9,884 bases of DNA from Oscillospiraceae bacterium (GCA_031255955.1 JAIRRO010000082.1:1-9884), one strand, 5' to 3'. Shown: positions 1 to 6,134, counted from the first letter of the stretch. Notes: generated from the letters alone by a model not told the origin. Program-made: numbers and translations.

Positions 1-1
1 G

Positions 2-469
2 GTTCAGCTCGATTTTCAAATGCCGGAGCGCTTTGAGCTGGAGTACGCAGGCTCGGACGGTGAAAAGCACCGCCCTGTGATGCTCCACCGCGCGATTTTC
101 GGCAGTATAGAGCGCTTTATCGCCATTTTGACAGAGCATTTCGCCGGGGCGTTCCCGCTGTGGCTCTCCCCCGTTCAAATCACCGTGCTGCCGATTACCG
201 ACCGCGCGCAAGCGTATGCTCAAAAAATCTCGGACGAGCTTGCGTCACACGGCTTCCGTGTGGAAATCGATTTCCGCAACGAGAAAATAGGATATAAAAT
301 CCGCGAGGCGCAGCTTCAAAAAATTCCATATATGATAGTGCTGGGCGACAAAGAAGCGGAAAGCGGCGAGCTTGCCGTGCGCTCCCGCTCCGCAGGTGAC
401 CTCGGAGCAACGGGAATTGCGGACTTCATCGCGAAAATGAAAACAGAGCTCGCTGAAAAACAGATGTAA
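2..469 (+). CDS. thrS: Threonyl-tRNA synthetase, C-terminal part (5' end outside window)
   Basis: This is the last 155 residues of threonyl-tRNA synthetase, the cytoplasmic class II enzyme that charges tRNA-Thr. The frame is open from base 2, and VQLDFQMPERF at the window edge continues upstream, so the methionine at base 20 is internal. Class II motif 3 is visible at partial residues 29-39 (HRAIFGSIERF), including the GSxER core that contacts ATP. The anticodon-binding domain follows from about residue 57 (SPVQITVLPI) to the end and contains the typical stretch RNEKIGYKIREAQLQKIPY. The catalytic core and any N-terminal TGS and editing domains lie outside the window. It ends in TAA, 12 bp before the convergent hepT remnant, and I see no hairpin plus T-run terminator behind it. 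Identity is clear; only the upstream part is missing. Confidence 0.96.
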   Translation, partial: VQLDFQMPERFELEYAGSDGEKHRPVMLHRAIFGSIERFIAILTEHFAGAFPLWLSPVQITVLPITDRAQAYAQKISDELASHGFRVEIDFRNEKIGYKIREAQLQKIPYMIVLGDKEAESGELAVRSRSAGDLGATGIADFIAKMKTELAEKQM

Positions 470-481
470 TGGCGGCTACCT

Positions 482-634
482 CTACGACATCTTACTGATA
501 ATATCCTCACACGCCACTTTCAGTTCAATAATTCGCTCTACCGCCGTGTTCCACAGAACCTCCGGTTTAATTTCGCCGTAATTGTGCGCCACAATATTGC
601 GCATACCGCACGGCTCAGCACAAATAAATCGCGA
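482..634 (-). pseudogene. Truncated HepT-like HEPN toxin (C-terminal third only)
   Basis: On the minus strand, directly after the mntA-like stop and in the same frame, 50 codons read as the end of a HepT-type HEPN RNase toxin. The conserved part starts at GMRNIVAHNYGEIKPEVLW. It keeps the HEPN signature R-x4-H-x-Y (R-NIVA-H-N-Y), which holds the catalytic Arg and His, and the Tyr that MntA-type antitoxins AMPylate in the studied MntA/HepT systems. The rest (NTAVERIIELKVACEDIIS) fits the last HEPN helix. Full HepT proteins are about 110-145 residues, so roughly the first 60-90 are missing, including the first long HEPN helices. Only ten residues (SRFICAEPCG) separate the mntA stop from conserved sequence, so a deletion probably removed the junction and the toxin start. 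No start codon with a ribosome site is visible; an internal ATG would give about 40 residues. I infer a dead toxin. Confidence 0.82.
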
Positions 635-940
635 CTATTGCCCGGCATATATAAGCACCTCGTCACGGTGAATTTCACTCAAAAAATCGTCGCTCAACCC
701 CTCGGTCATAACGATATCAATTTTTGCTTGCAACGCGGCTTCCAAATCGCTGTAAAGACTGCCAAGCTCAAAAAGATCCCGTATTCTTCCGCTGTCAACG
801 CGGAAATCTAAATCACTTTTAGTCCCGGCGTCGCCGCGCGCGTATGAACCGAACAGATACAGCGAACCAACGCCGTATTTCGCCGCAATCGGCGCGGCTT
901 TTTCGCGTATTTCGTTTATCGTATATCGCATTTCGTTCAT
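635..940 (-). CDS. MntA-like nucleotidyltransferase antitoxin
   Basis: This encodes a 101-residue minimal nucleotidyltransferase of the MntA/MNT type. In characterised MntA/HepT pairs this protein is the antitoxin: it transfers AMP to a tyrosine of the HEPN toxin and inactivates it. The hallmark GS-x10-D-x-D is complete (G31-S32, then D43-L44-D45), in the context LYLFGSYARGDAGTKSDLDF. A helical N-terminus (RYTINEIREKAAPIAAKYG) and a C-terminal EGLSDDFLSEIHRDEVLIY complete a normal domain length. I chose the ATG at 940-938 because AGGCGG lies just upstream and because a start at 967 would lie inside the promoter and could not be transcribed from it. The partner toxin gene directly downstream is truncated, so this gene now stands alone. 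It may persist to counter another HEPN toxin elsewhere, or simply be decaying more slowly. Confidence 0.85.
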   Translation of the reverse strand: MNEMRYTINEIREKAAPIAAKYGVGSLYLFGSYARGDAGTKSDLDFRVDSGRIRDLFELGSLYSDLEAALQAKIDIVMTEGLSDDFLSEIHRDEVLIYAGQ

Positions 941-955
941 CACCGCCTGCTGCTG

Positions 956-983
956 ATTATACCACATTAAATCAAAATTTCAA
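956..983 (-). promoter_or_regulatory. Sigma-A promoter of the mntA-like gene
   Basis: On the minus strand TTGAAA (983-978) and TATAAT (961-956) are 16 bp apart, and a TG one base before the -10 gives an extended -10 (TGGTATAAT). Transcription would start near 949, about 10 bases before the chosen ATG, so the AGGCGG ribosome site falls at the very start of the mRNA. The promoter looks intact although the toxin gene is broken. Confidence 0.75.
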
Positions 984-1089
984 GCTGTAAATCACCACAC
1001 CCCATTGCCTGAAAAATTTACATATCATAATAAACCGCGCTTCTTCGTAAACTACGGAGTGAAATCCCGTTTACAAAGGAGCGTTTTTT

Positions 1090-1752
1090 ATGAAAAAAAG
1101 AAGGCTTTTTCCGGCGCTTGCAATTATCATCGCCATCAACATACTCGTAATAGTAGCGGCGCAGCACGCGGACGCGGCGGCGTATCGCCGCGGTTCGTCC
1201 GGTGCCGTCGTCACGCAAATACAGACAAAGCTGCGCGCGTGGGGCTATTATTCAGGGGCGATTGACGGCGTTTTCGGTTCCAAAACGGAGCGCGCTGTGA
1301 AATACTTTCAGCAGAAAAACAAGCTCACGGCGGATGGTGTGGCGGGTACGGCAACGCTTGCCGCGCTTGGGATTTCGGCGTCCACAGCGACAAACGCGCA
1401 GAGCGGCGATATAAACCTGCTGGCGCGTCTTATTTCCGCGGAGGCGCGCGGCGAGCCCTTTGACGGACAGGTTGCCGTTGGCGCTGTCGTGCTCAATCGC
1501 GTGAAGCATCCGTCGTTTCCGGGGACGCTGTCCGGCGTTATATATCAGCCCGGCGCCTTCACCTGCGTCGTTGACGGACAGTTTAACGAACCCGTCGCGC
1601 AGAGCGCCTATAAAGCGGCGCGCGACGCAATAAACGGCTGCGACCCCTCCGGCGGCGCGATTTACTATTACAATCCCAAAACTGCCACCAGCACGTGGAT
1701 TCGCTCCCGCCCCGTGCTGCTCGACATCGGCGAACACCGGTTTTGCTCGTAG
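1090..1752 (+). CDS. sleB: Spore cortex-lytic enzyme SleB
   Basis: This encodes a 220-residue germination hydrolase. SleB enzymes are lytic transglycosylases that cut muramic-lactam-containing spore cortex peptidoglycan after germination is triggered. A basic N-terminus (MKKRR) and a hydrophobic stretch (about 8-24) form a signal peptide, probably cleaved near ADA at 27-29. Residues 34-94 are a peptidoglycan-binding type 1 domain (GSSGAVVTQIQTKLRAWGYY ... GVAGTATLAAL). A short linker leads to the SleB/hydrolase-2 domain at about 107-220. Its catalytic glutamate should be E118 in ISAEARGEP, followed by GQVAVGAVVLNRV and the C-terminal YNPKTATSTWIRSRPV. AAAGGAG lies 8 bases before the ATG. A ypeB gene, the usual partner of sleB in Bacillus, is not next to it; hicAB follows instead. 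No convincing sigma-G promoter is visible in 968-1089, so timing of expression is inferred from the family only. Confidence 0.94.
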   Translation: MKKRRLFPALAIIIAINILVIVAAQHADAAAYRRGSSGAVVTQIQTKLRAWGYYSGAIDGVFGSKTERAVKYFQQKNKLTADGVAGTATLAALGISASTATNAQSGDINLLARLISAEARGEPFDGQVAVGAVVLNRVKHPSFPGTLSGVIYQPGAFTCVVDGQFNEPVAQSAYKAARDAINGCDPSGGAIYYYNPKTATSTWIRSRPVLLDIGEHRFCS

Positions 1753-1797
1753 GCGCTTAGCTCACCACAAAAATATCGCAAAATACCATTCCACCCC

Positions 1798-1826
1798 TTG
1801 ACAGCACGTATTATACGTATTATAAT
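1798..1826 (+). promoter_or_regulatory. Consensus sigma-A promoter of hicAB
   Basis: TTGACA (1798-1803) and TATAAT (1821-1826) are both perfect consensus hexamers with the ideal 17-bp spacing. Transcription should begin near 1833, leaving a leader of only about 14 bases that starts almost at the ribosome site. A promoter this strong in front of a toxin implies tight repression. Confidence 0.88.
1806..1823 (+). repeat. Tandem 9-bp repeat in the hicAB promoter spacer
   Basis: ACGTATTAT occurs twice in direct tandem between the -35 and -10 boxes, and the second copy runs into the -10. It fills nearly all of the centre of the inverted repeat. It may be a second binding site or a by-product of slippage. 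Confidence 0.7.
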
Positions 1827-1846
1827 GCTATCAAGGGGTGAATCGC

Positions 1847-2026
1847 ATGCAGCGAACAGAGCTTGAACGCCGATTAAAACGAGGCGGTTGGATACTCAAA
1901 ACCGGCGGCAAACACAACTATGTGGAACACCCCGACAAGCCCGGCATAAAAATTACAGTGCCGCGCGGAAGCAAAATTAATGATACCACCGCGCGGGGCA
2001 TCTTGAAGGACGCGGGGCTTTTATAG
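1847..2026 (+). CDS. hicA: HicA mRNA interferase toxin
   Basis: This encodes a 59-residue HicA toxin, a small double-stranded-RNA-binding-fold protein that cleaves mRNA independently of codon position and is held inactive by HicB. The family pattern is clear: ELERRLKRGGWILKTGGKHNYVEHPDKPG, then a basic ITVPRGSK strand and the terminal helix TTARGILKDAGL. The catalytic histidine should be H23 in GGKHNY. The start is set at the ATG of 1847: AAGGGG (1833-1838) sits 8 bases before it. The in-frame GTG at 1838 overlaps that ribosome site and is only about 5 bases from the expected transcript start, so it is unlikely. The gene is the first of a two-gene operon, 35 bp ahead of hicB. All conserved positions I can check are present, so the toxin is probably active. 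Confidence 0.9.
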   Translation: MQRTELERRLKRGGWILKTGGKHNYVEHPDKPGIKITVPRGSKINDTTARGILKDAGLL

Positions 2027-2061
2027 CATCCATAATGTTATCGGATATTGGGGAGGTAAAA

Positions 2062-2451
2062 ATGACTTATATTTATCCTGTAATTATCACACCGGCAGAC
2101 GGCGGCTACGATGTGCATGCGCCGGATTTATTCGGCTGCCGCACCTGCGGCGACACGCTTGGCGAGGCGCTAGATATGGCGCAGGACGCCTTATCCACTT
2201 GGCTTTGGGTTTCAGAGCAAAACTACGAAAAAATACCGGAACCATCTCTTTCCGTCACTGTTCAACCACCCGGCATCGTCAGCCTTATAAAAGCCGACAC
2301 TGACGCAATCCGCCGAAAAATGGATTCCCGCGCAGTTAAAAAGACACTTTCGCTGCCAGCTTGGCTGAACAACAAAGCCGAGGCTGCAAATATTAATTTT
2401 TCACGTGTCCTGCAGGACGCCTTGAAAACACGGCTAAATATAGAATCTTAG
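2062..2451 (+). CDS. hicB: HicB antitoxin and autorepressor
   Basis: This encodes a 129-residue HicB antitoxin. The N-terminal half (2-50) is the partly degraded RNase-H-like HicB fold: YPVIITPADGGYDVHAPDLF, GCRTCGDTLGEALDMAQDAL and a tryptophan-containing end. This half binds and blocks HicA. The C-terminal part, about 92-127 (KKTLSLPAWLNNKAEAANIN, FSRVLQDALKTRL), looks like a ribbon-helix-helix DNA-binding domain, the usual tool for repressing the operon. The start is the ATG at 2062, with GGGGAGG 5 bases upstream; an ATG at 2035 lacks such a site. hicB has its own strong ribosome site, which would favour antitoxin over toxin synthesis. It ends 12 bp from the end of the convergent lipoprotein gene, with no T-run terminator between them. 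Confidence 0.92.
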   Translation: MTYIYPVIITPADGGYDVHAPDLFGCRTCGDTLGEALDMAQDALSTWLWVSEQNYEKIPEPSLSVTVQPPGIVSLIKADTDAIRRKMDSRAVKKTLSLPAWLNNKAEAANINFSRVLQDALKTRLNIES

Positions 2452-2463
2452 CGCAGAGCGTAA

Positions 2464-4884
2464 TTACCCCTGCTCGCTGACGTACAGCGCGATGCGGCTT
2501 TGTATGATTTCCGCCGTTTCCTCCGCTGTTTTCGCACCGGCAAAAAACACCTCAAGCTCCTCCATCAAAATGGTGTTTACGGTCGGGTCGCCATCAACAA
2601 AAATGTCAGCGCTTTCAATCACGCTTCGCACTCGGTCTATTTCCTCCTCCGTCAAGGCGTAATTCTGATATTTCGGCAGGGTCATATCAATTTCGTCCAG
2701 CGAGGCGACAGTATAGGCGGCAAGCTGTATATTCAAATAATCGTAAATCACAATGCCGTCGGAGGAATCGCGCTCTGTAAGCGGCTTCATTTCCTCGCGC
2801 GCGCGGCGCTCAAACACGTTTTTATTCAGCGACAACGCCTCCTGCTTTACTTCACGATTATTGATGAAATAAACGCCGCCGTATTGATACTCACGATTCT
2901 CATCAAGCAAAGAGGATATAAAGCTCCACGCCTCTTGCGGGTGCTTTGACTTTGCGGATATGGCAAGCCTCTTCTGGGCTACTATCACATTGCCGCTCCC
3001 CTCATTTGTCGGAGTACCGACGAACGACACAGGCTCTCCGAAAAGATCGGTTTCCAGCGTCCGCGCTACGCGCGGATTATCGATGTACACATTTTCAAGC
3101 AGCTGCCGTCCCTCCCGAATATTGGTTGAATAATTGTAGAAGAACTTCTCGTAATCAGACATCGACGATAGCGACGCAGCGGGCGGCATCCGCTCTGAAA
3201 GCTTCAGCTGCGATATGAACTCCGGGCTGTCAAAGCTGACCTCACCCGTATCCCAATTTACGTACTTTGAAAAGGTGTTTACCGCCTGATAAATCCACGC
3301 GGTCTGTCCTGTTACCCCCGCCGAAGCGGAGTTAAATGATGAATAAATCGCGGCATCCGGGTATTTATCCGCCATCTCAAGGAGCTCTTCCGGCGTTATG
3401 GATGTGACGTCACCGAATATAGACTGCGCTCCCGCCAGCGTTTGCACCGTAAAAGCCGGCGTTATGGAATACAGTTTACCATCGGCGCTTGACGCCTCCA
3501 GCACATTCTCAAAAAGGTCCTCACGAGAGATATTAGGGTCTGCATCAAGCAGAGGATTCAAGTCGGCAAGCACCCCTTTGCTGAAATATTTCCTTGCCCC
3601 GCTGATAATATTAAACAAATCCGGTGGGTCCTGACCGATAAGCGCAAGGTCAAGCTTCGTAAGATCATATTCGTAGCTATCAATCTCAATGCGCGCCGTC
3701 CGGCTTGTTTTATTGAAGTTCAACACAGCATCCACCATTGCCTGATCATACAGCGAGGAGACAAGCATCTTCAGCAGCACCTTATCTCCCAGCGTGGCGT
3801 TCGGATTCGGCACAATGCGCGACACATAACGGGCAGCACCGTTGTTTTTCAACATCAAAAACTCGCCGTCAACGGTGGAAATAAGCTCGCCGAGCGCTGT
3901 CGGCTGAATATCCGAATTCAAAAAGTTCATAACCGGCTCTTCAGTCATTGAATCCGGCTTAACTCCGTACAGAATCGTCCCGTTGTGAAAATAAAAGGCA
4001 TAATCCCCGCTTCCGTCAAGCATCTCGACTATAAATCTTTCCGGCGCGCCTTTGAATGGCTCTCCATACGAGGCGCCGCGCGCGAAATCAATTGTTTTCA
4101 TTTCAAAGGTTGTAAAATAATAGCTGGGCTGCATGGGGTCTGCCGCCGTTTTTGAGGCTGCATATATGATTGTGCCGTCGTTTGAGCGAGACATATCGCT
4201 AATGTATACATCCTTAGTTTCCTTGATGATAAATTTCAGCTCGCCCACGGCGCCGTCAAAGGCATAGATAAATCGCGCTGACGAATCAAACAGATATACA
4301 TTGCCCGCGTCGTCTGTTTCCAGCCTTGATATAACTGACGGTTCCCCGTCAGGCAGCGCCGCAAGGTCAATTGAGTATAGCTCCGTCCCGTCCGGCGAGA
4401 CCTTAATCAGCTCCTGCCGATAGTCAATGACATTCGGGTCGTTCTCATCGGGGAATGTAAGCAGCGTGGCGATAAACAGATTCCCATCCGCGTCAACGCT
4501 CAGTCCTTGCAGCGAATAACCAAGCTCGACGTCGTACCCGGACATATTCGGGAGAAAATACACGCGCTCCCACACCGGCGCGCCGTCATCGGCGTCAAGC
4601 GAGGCTTGCGCATCTTCAACGGACACGGAGAATATCGCCGCTGTGCCCGGGGCGCTCCGCTTGTCGTAATATAAGCGTCCGCCGGAATAGGCAAAGAAGT
4701 CAGCGCCGGATACGTTCATATTCAGCTCCGTTTCCGAATACGCGTACTTAATCGGCGCCGCCGTTTCGTTGGACGGCGCTCCTGAGGGCGCGTCCCCCTC
4801 CGGTGCGTCGGCGCGCGTGCAGGAGGCAAGCGAGAGCAGCAGGGACAGCAGGAGAAGCATTGCGATAAGTCTCGAATTTTTCAT
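2464..4884 (-). CDS. Lipoprotein: propeller-like N-terminal domain plus ABC solute-binding domain
   Basis: This encodes an 806-residue extracellular lipoprotein. Residues 1-22 are a type II signal peptide with lipobox L19-A20-S21-C22, so Cys22 should be lipidated on the outer face of the membrane. An acidic, Ala/Pro-rich linker (23-45) follows. Residues about 50-360 carry repeated D-x-x-G-N-[VL]-[YF]-[LI]-type strands (near 131-140, 191-200, 234-242, 291-306), suggesting a beta-propeller-like domain. From about 366 to the end it matches family 1 ABC solute-binding proteins: LLKMLVSSLYDQAMVDAVLN, a PDLFNI strand, GVLADLNPLLDAD, and EAWSFISSLLDE. Ordinary members have about 400-550 residues, so the N-terminal half is an addition. 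No permease or ATPase gene adjoins it, and the substrate cannot be told. AAGGA lies 10 bases before the ATG. The gene is divergent from a MerR-type regulator, which may control it. Confidence 0.85.
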   Translation of the reverse strand: MKNSRLIAMLLLLSLLLSLASCTRADAPEGDAPSGAPSNETAAPIKYAYSETELNMNVSGADFFAYSGGRLYYDKRSAPGTAAIFSVSVEDAQASLDADDGAPVWERVYFLPNMSGYDVELGYSLQGLSVDADGNLFIATLLTFPDENDPNVIDYRQELIKVSPDGTELYSIDLAALPDGEPSVISRLETDDAGNVYLFDSSARFIYAFDGAVGELKFIIKETKDVYISDMSRSNDGTIIYAASKTAADPMQPSYYFTTFEMKTIDFARGASYGEPFKGAPERFIVEMLDGSGDYAFYFHNGTILYGVKPDSMTEEPVMNFLNSDIQPTALGELISTVDGEFLMLKNNGAARYVSRIVPNPNATLGDKVLLKMLVSSLYDQAMVDAVLNFNKTSRTARIEIDSYEYDLTKLDLALIGQDPPDLFNIISGARKYFSKGVLADLNPLLDADPNISREDLFENVLEASSADGKLYSITPAFTVQTLAGAQSIFGDVTSITPEELLEMADKYPDAAIYSSFNSASAGVTGQTAWIYQAVNTFSKYVNWDTGEVSFDSPEFISQLKLSERMPPAASLSSMSDYEKFFYNYSTNIREGRQLLENVYIDNPRVARTLETDLFGEPVSFVGTPTNEGSGNVIVAQKRLAISAKSKHPQEAWSFISSLLDENREYQYGGVYFINNREVKQEALSLNKNVFERRAREEMKPLTERDSSDGIVIYDYLNIQLAAYTVASLDEIDMTLPKYQNYALTEEEIDRVRSVIESADIFVDGDPTVNTILMEELEVFFAGAKTAEETAEIIQSRIALYVSEQG

Positions 4885-4954
4885 CAGTGTACATTCCTTT
4901 CTTATATTTCGCCTTTCATATATTTCGGCACGATTTTGACTTTTTTGACCTTAC

Positions 4955-4967
4955 GCGTATCATACGC
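4955..4967. promoter_or_regulatory. Perfect 6-1-6 dyad over the lipoprotein promoter -10
   Basis: GCGTATCATACGC is a perfect dyad with a single central base, and it covers the minus-strand -10 box (4964-4959). A protein bound here would block transcription of the lipoprotein gene. Which protein binds is unknown; the classic MerR layout, with a dyad inside a 19-bp spacer, is not what is seen here. Confidence 0.5.
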
Positions 4968-4987
4968 CGCCGGGGCTTAATTGTCAA
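4959..4987 (-). promoter_or_regulatory. Sigma-A promoter of the solute-binding lipoprotein gene
   Basis: On the minus strand TTGACA (4987-4982) and TATGAT (4964-4959) are separated by 17 bp. Transcription would start near 4952 and give a leader of about 68 bases. The leader begins close to two direct copies of GTCAAAA on the minus strand (4949-4943 and 4940-4934, 9 bp apart), whose role is unknown. Confidence 0.78.
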
Positions 4988-5007
4988 TCTACGCTCAGTT
5001 GAGTCCA

Positions 5008-5044
5008 TTTAACCACCGGTTGAATTTAGTGTCGATTTCAACCG
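5008..5044. repeat. Three TTyAACC-type half-sites in the divergent control region
   Basis: CGGTTGAA (5017-5024) and TTCAACCG (5037-5044) form a perfect 8-bp inverted repeat with 12 bp between the arms. A third related half-site, TTTAACC (5008-5014), forms a tighter imperfect dyad with GGTTGAA across ACC. They lie upstream of both divergent promoters, so they could serve as operator sites for either gene. The rest of 4885-5227 holds the two promoters, a GC-rich stem and a tandem repeat; I see no gene in it. Confidence 0.5.
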
Positions 5045-5106
5045 CTATTTGTACAATTTACTTTACTTCAGCGCGTGAAAGCGCGAATATTGTCAGAAAT
5101 TGCGTA

Positions 5107-5135
5107 TTTACTTTCACTCGGCGCGGGTTTATAAT
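5107..5135 (+). promoter_or_regulatory. Promoter of the MerR-type regulator gene
   Basis: TATAAT (5130-5135) is a perfect -10, with TTTACT (5107-5112) as a 4-of-6 -35 at 17 bp. Transcription from about 5142 gives a leader of about 86 bases. The weak -35 leaves room for control by an activator. Confidence 0.62.
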
Positions 5136-5148
5136 GTTGATAAAGAAG

Positions 5149-5177
5149 CGGGCGGGCATTCTCACGCGCGCCGCCCG
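5149..5177 (+). repeat. GC-rich 7-bp stem in the regulator leader
   Basis: CGGGCGG (5149-5155) and CCGCCCG (5171-5177) are perfect inverted arms around a 15-base loop, and they lie in the expected 5' leader. No T-run follows, so this is not an intrinsic terminator. It could shape the leader RNA or be a protein site. Confidence 0.4.
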
Positions 5178-5189
5178 ACAGAAAAATCC

Positions 5190-5211
5190 GATAATATTTC
5201 GATAATATTTC
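5190..5211 (+). repeat. Perfect 11-bp tandem repeat before the regulator ribosome site
   Basis: GATAATATTTC occurs twice head to tail with no gap, and the last base touches the AAGGAG ribosome site (5212-5217). The 11-bp period puts the copies on the same DNA face. It may be an operator for the regulator's own control, or it may keep the ribosome site free of structure after the GC-rich stem. Confidence 0.65.
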
Positions 5212-5227
5212 AAGGAGCGATGGGAAA

Positions 5228-6055
5228 TTGGATATCATAACAAAAGACAAACTAATAAGCAGCGGTAAGTTCGCGAAGCTCACAAATCTTAACCGCTCCG
5301 CGCTCATATTTTATGACGAGCACGGGCTTTTCAGTCCGAAGTTGCGCGGGGAAAACGGCTATCGGTATTACTCCCCGCAGCAGATCACAACGGTTAAATT
5401 TTTGACGCTGCTGCGCGCGCTGGAAATCCCGCTTAAAAAAATCCGCGAGCTTGTTACGCACCGCACCCCGAAAACCCTGCTTGAGCTGTTCACAGAGCAA
5501 GAGCAAAGGCTGGACGACGAAATAAAGCGTCTGCGCCGCGCGAAAAAGATACTCTCGTCGTTCCATGAGAGCATAGCCACAGGACTTGAGGTTGACGAAA
5601 CAGTCATCGCCGTGCACCATATGAAAAAGCGCCGGATACATATGGGTCAGCCGACAAACTTCAGCAACCGCAAAGCGTTTTACGACAATTTTCTAAAATT
5701 CTGCGGCGAAACCGTTCACGGCGGCTGGAGCGTGGATTATCAAATAGGCGGCTATTGGGACAGCATGTACAGCTTCAACTATTCACCCGGGCAGCCGTCG
5801 CGCTTCTTCTCGCTTGACCCCGACGGAGAGGAATGCATCAAAGAGGGCGACTATCTCGTCGGCTATACTCGCGGCTATTACGGCGTGACGAACGACCTTC
5901 CCGCACGTATGGAGAAGTACGCCAAGGAAGCCGGACTTGAATTCACGGGTCCCGTGTACAACATTTATCTGCACGACGAGGTCTGCATGGCGGATCCCGA
6001 CAGCTATCTGCTTCAGGCGTTCGCCGCCGTGAAACAGACCGGACAGACAAGATAA
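5228..6055 (+). CDS. MerR-type regulator with GyrI-like effector-binding domain
   Basis: This encodes a 275-residue transcription regulator of the BmrR-like kind. Residues 11-80 are a MerR winged helix: SSGKFAKLTNLNRSALIFYD, then NGYRYYSPQQ and FLTLLRALEIPLKKIREL. A coiled-coil-like dimerisation helix follows at about 82-115. Residues about 125-272 resemble the GyrI-like/effector-binding domain that binds small hydrophobic or cationic ligands; GPVYNIYLHDE (241-251) is its typical late strand with acidic residues, and tyrosines and tryptophans are plentiful. The start is a TTG with AAGGAG 10 bases upstream. The ATG at 5220 is in another frame and stops after six codons, overlapping the TTG. 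The gene is divergent from the lipoprotein gene, and tyrS follows after 79 bp with its own promoter. The ligand is unknown. Control of the lipoprotein gene is inferred from position only. Confidence 0.87.
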   Translation: MDIITKDKLISSGKFAKLTNLNRSALIFYDEHGLFSPKLRGENGYRYYSPQQITTVKFLTLLRALEIPLKKIRELVTHRTPKTLLELFTEQEQRLDDEIKRLRRAKKILSSFHESIATGLEVDETVIAVHHMKKRRIHMGQPTNFSNRKAFYDNFLKFCGETVHGGWSVDYQIGGYWDSMYSFNYSPGQPSRFFSLDPDGEECIKEGDYLVGYTRGYYGVTNDLPARMEKYAKEAGLEFTGPVYNIYLHDEVCMADPDSYLLQAFAAVKQTGQTR

Positions 6056-6069
6056 CACAAAATTCGCTG

Positions 6070-6099
6070 TTGACAGCTCGCCCGTCCGGAGTGTATGAT
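6070..6099 (+). promoter_or_regulatory. Sigma-A promoter of tyrS
   Basis: TTGACA (6070-6075) and TATGAT (6094-6099) are 18 bp apart, within the 79 bp between the MerR-type gene and tyrS. The leader from about 6106 is only about 30 bases. There is therefore no room for a T-box riboswitch, although T-boxes are common upstream of tyrS in Bacillota, and I see no T-box sequence. Confidence 0.75.
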
Positions 6100-6134
6100 A
6101 CCTGCGAAATATCTAAGTAAGGACTGGAAAAACG

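Larger units (their letters stand above)
1792..1840. repeat. 15-bp inverted repeat enclosing the hicAB promoter (probable HicB operator)
   Basis: The left arm CACCCCTTGACAGCA (1792-1806) and right arm TGCTATCAAGGGGTG (1826-1840) match in 14 of 15 positions as an inverted repeat around a 19-bp centre. The left arm contains the whole -35 box. The right arm holds the last base of the -10 and the ribosome-binding AAGGGG. The single mismatch is the C of TTGACA. HicB proteins with DNA-binding C-termini are known to repress their own promoters at inverted repeats, so this is the likely HicB or HicAB operator. Binding itself is not shown by the sequence. Confidence 0.75.

Noticed and set aside
938..967. 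Longer mntA-like start at 967 on the minus strand
   Set aside because: That ATG lies in the spacer of the only good promoter, upstream of the expected transcript start, and has no ribosome site.
968..1075. Sigma-G promoter for sleB
   Set aside because: CATAATA at 1026-1032 resembles a sigma-G -10, but no TGnATA-like -35 lies at the right distance.
1252..1737. Long open frame on the minus strand across sleB
   Set aside because: It is a shadow of sleB with low-complexity Arg/Gly/Ala content and no ribosome site.
1838..1846. GTG start for hicA at 1838
   Set aside because: It overlaps the AAGGGG ribosome site itself; the ATG at 1847 is correctly spaced.
2035..2061. ATG at 2035 as the hicB start
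   Set aside because: No ribosome site precedes it, while GGGGAGG sits 5 bases before the ATG at 2062, where HicB homology begins.
2448..2466. Bidirectional terminator between hicB and the lipoprotein gene
   Set aside because: TTAGCGCAGAGCGTAA is a short, bulged dyad without a T-run; it is too weak to call.
6056..6134. T-box riboswitch upstream of tyrS
   Set aside because: The gap is 79 bp and holds a full promoter, leaving about 30 bases of leader; that is too short, and no T-box core sequence is present.
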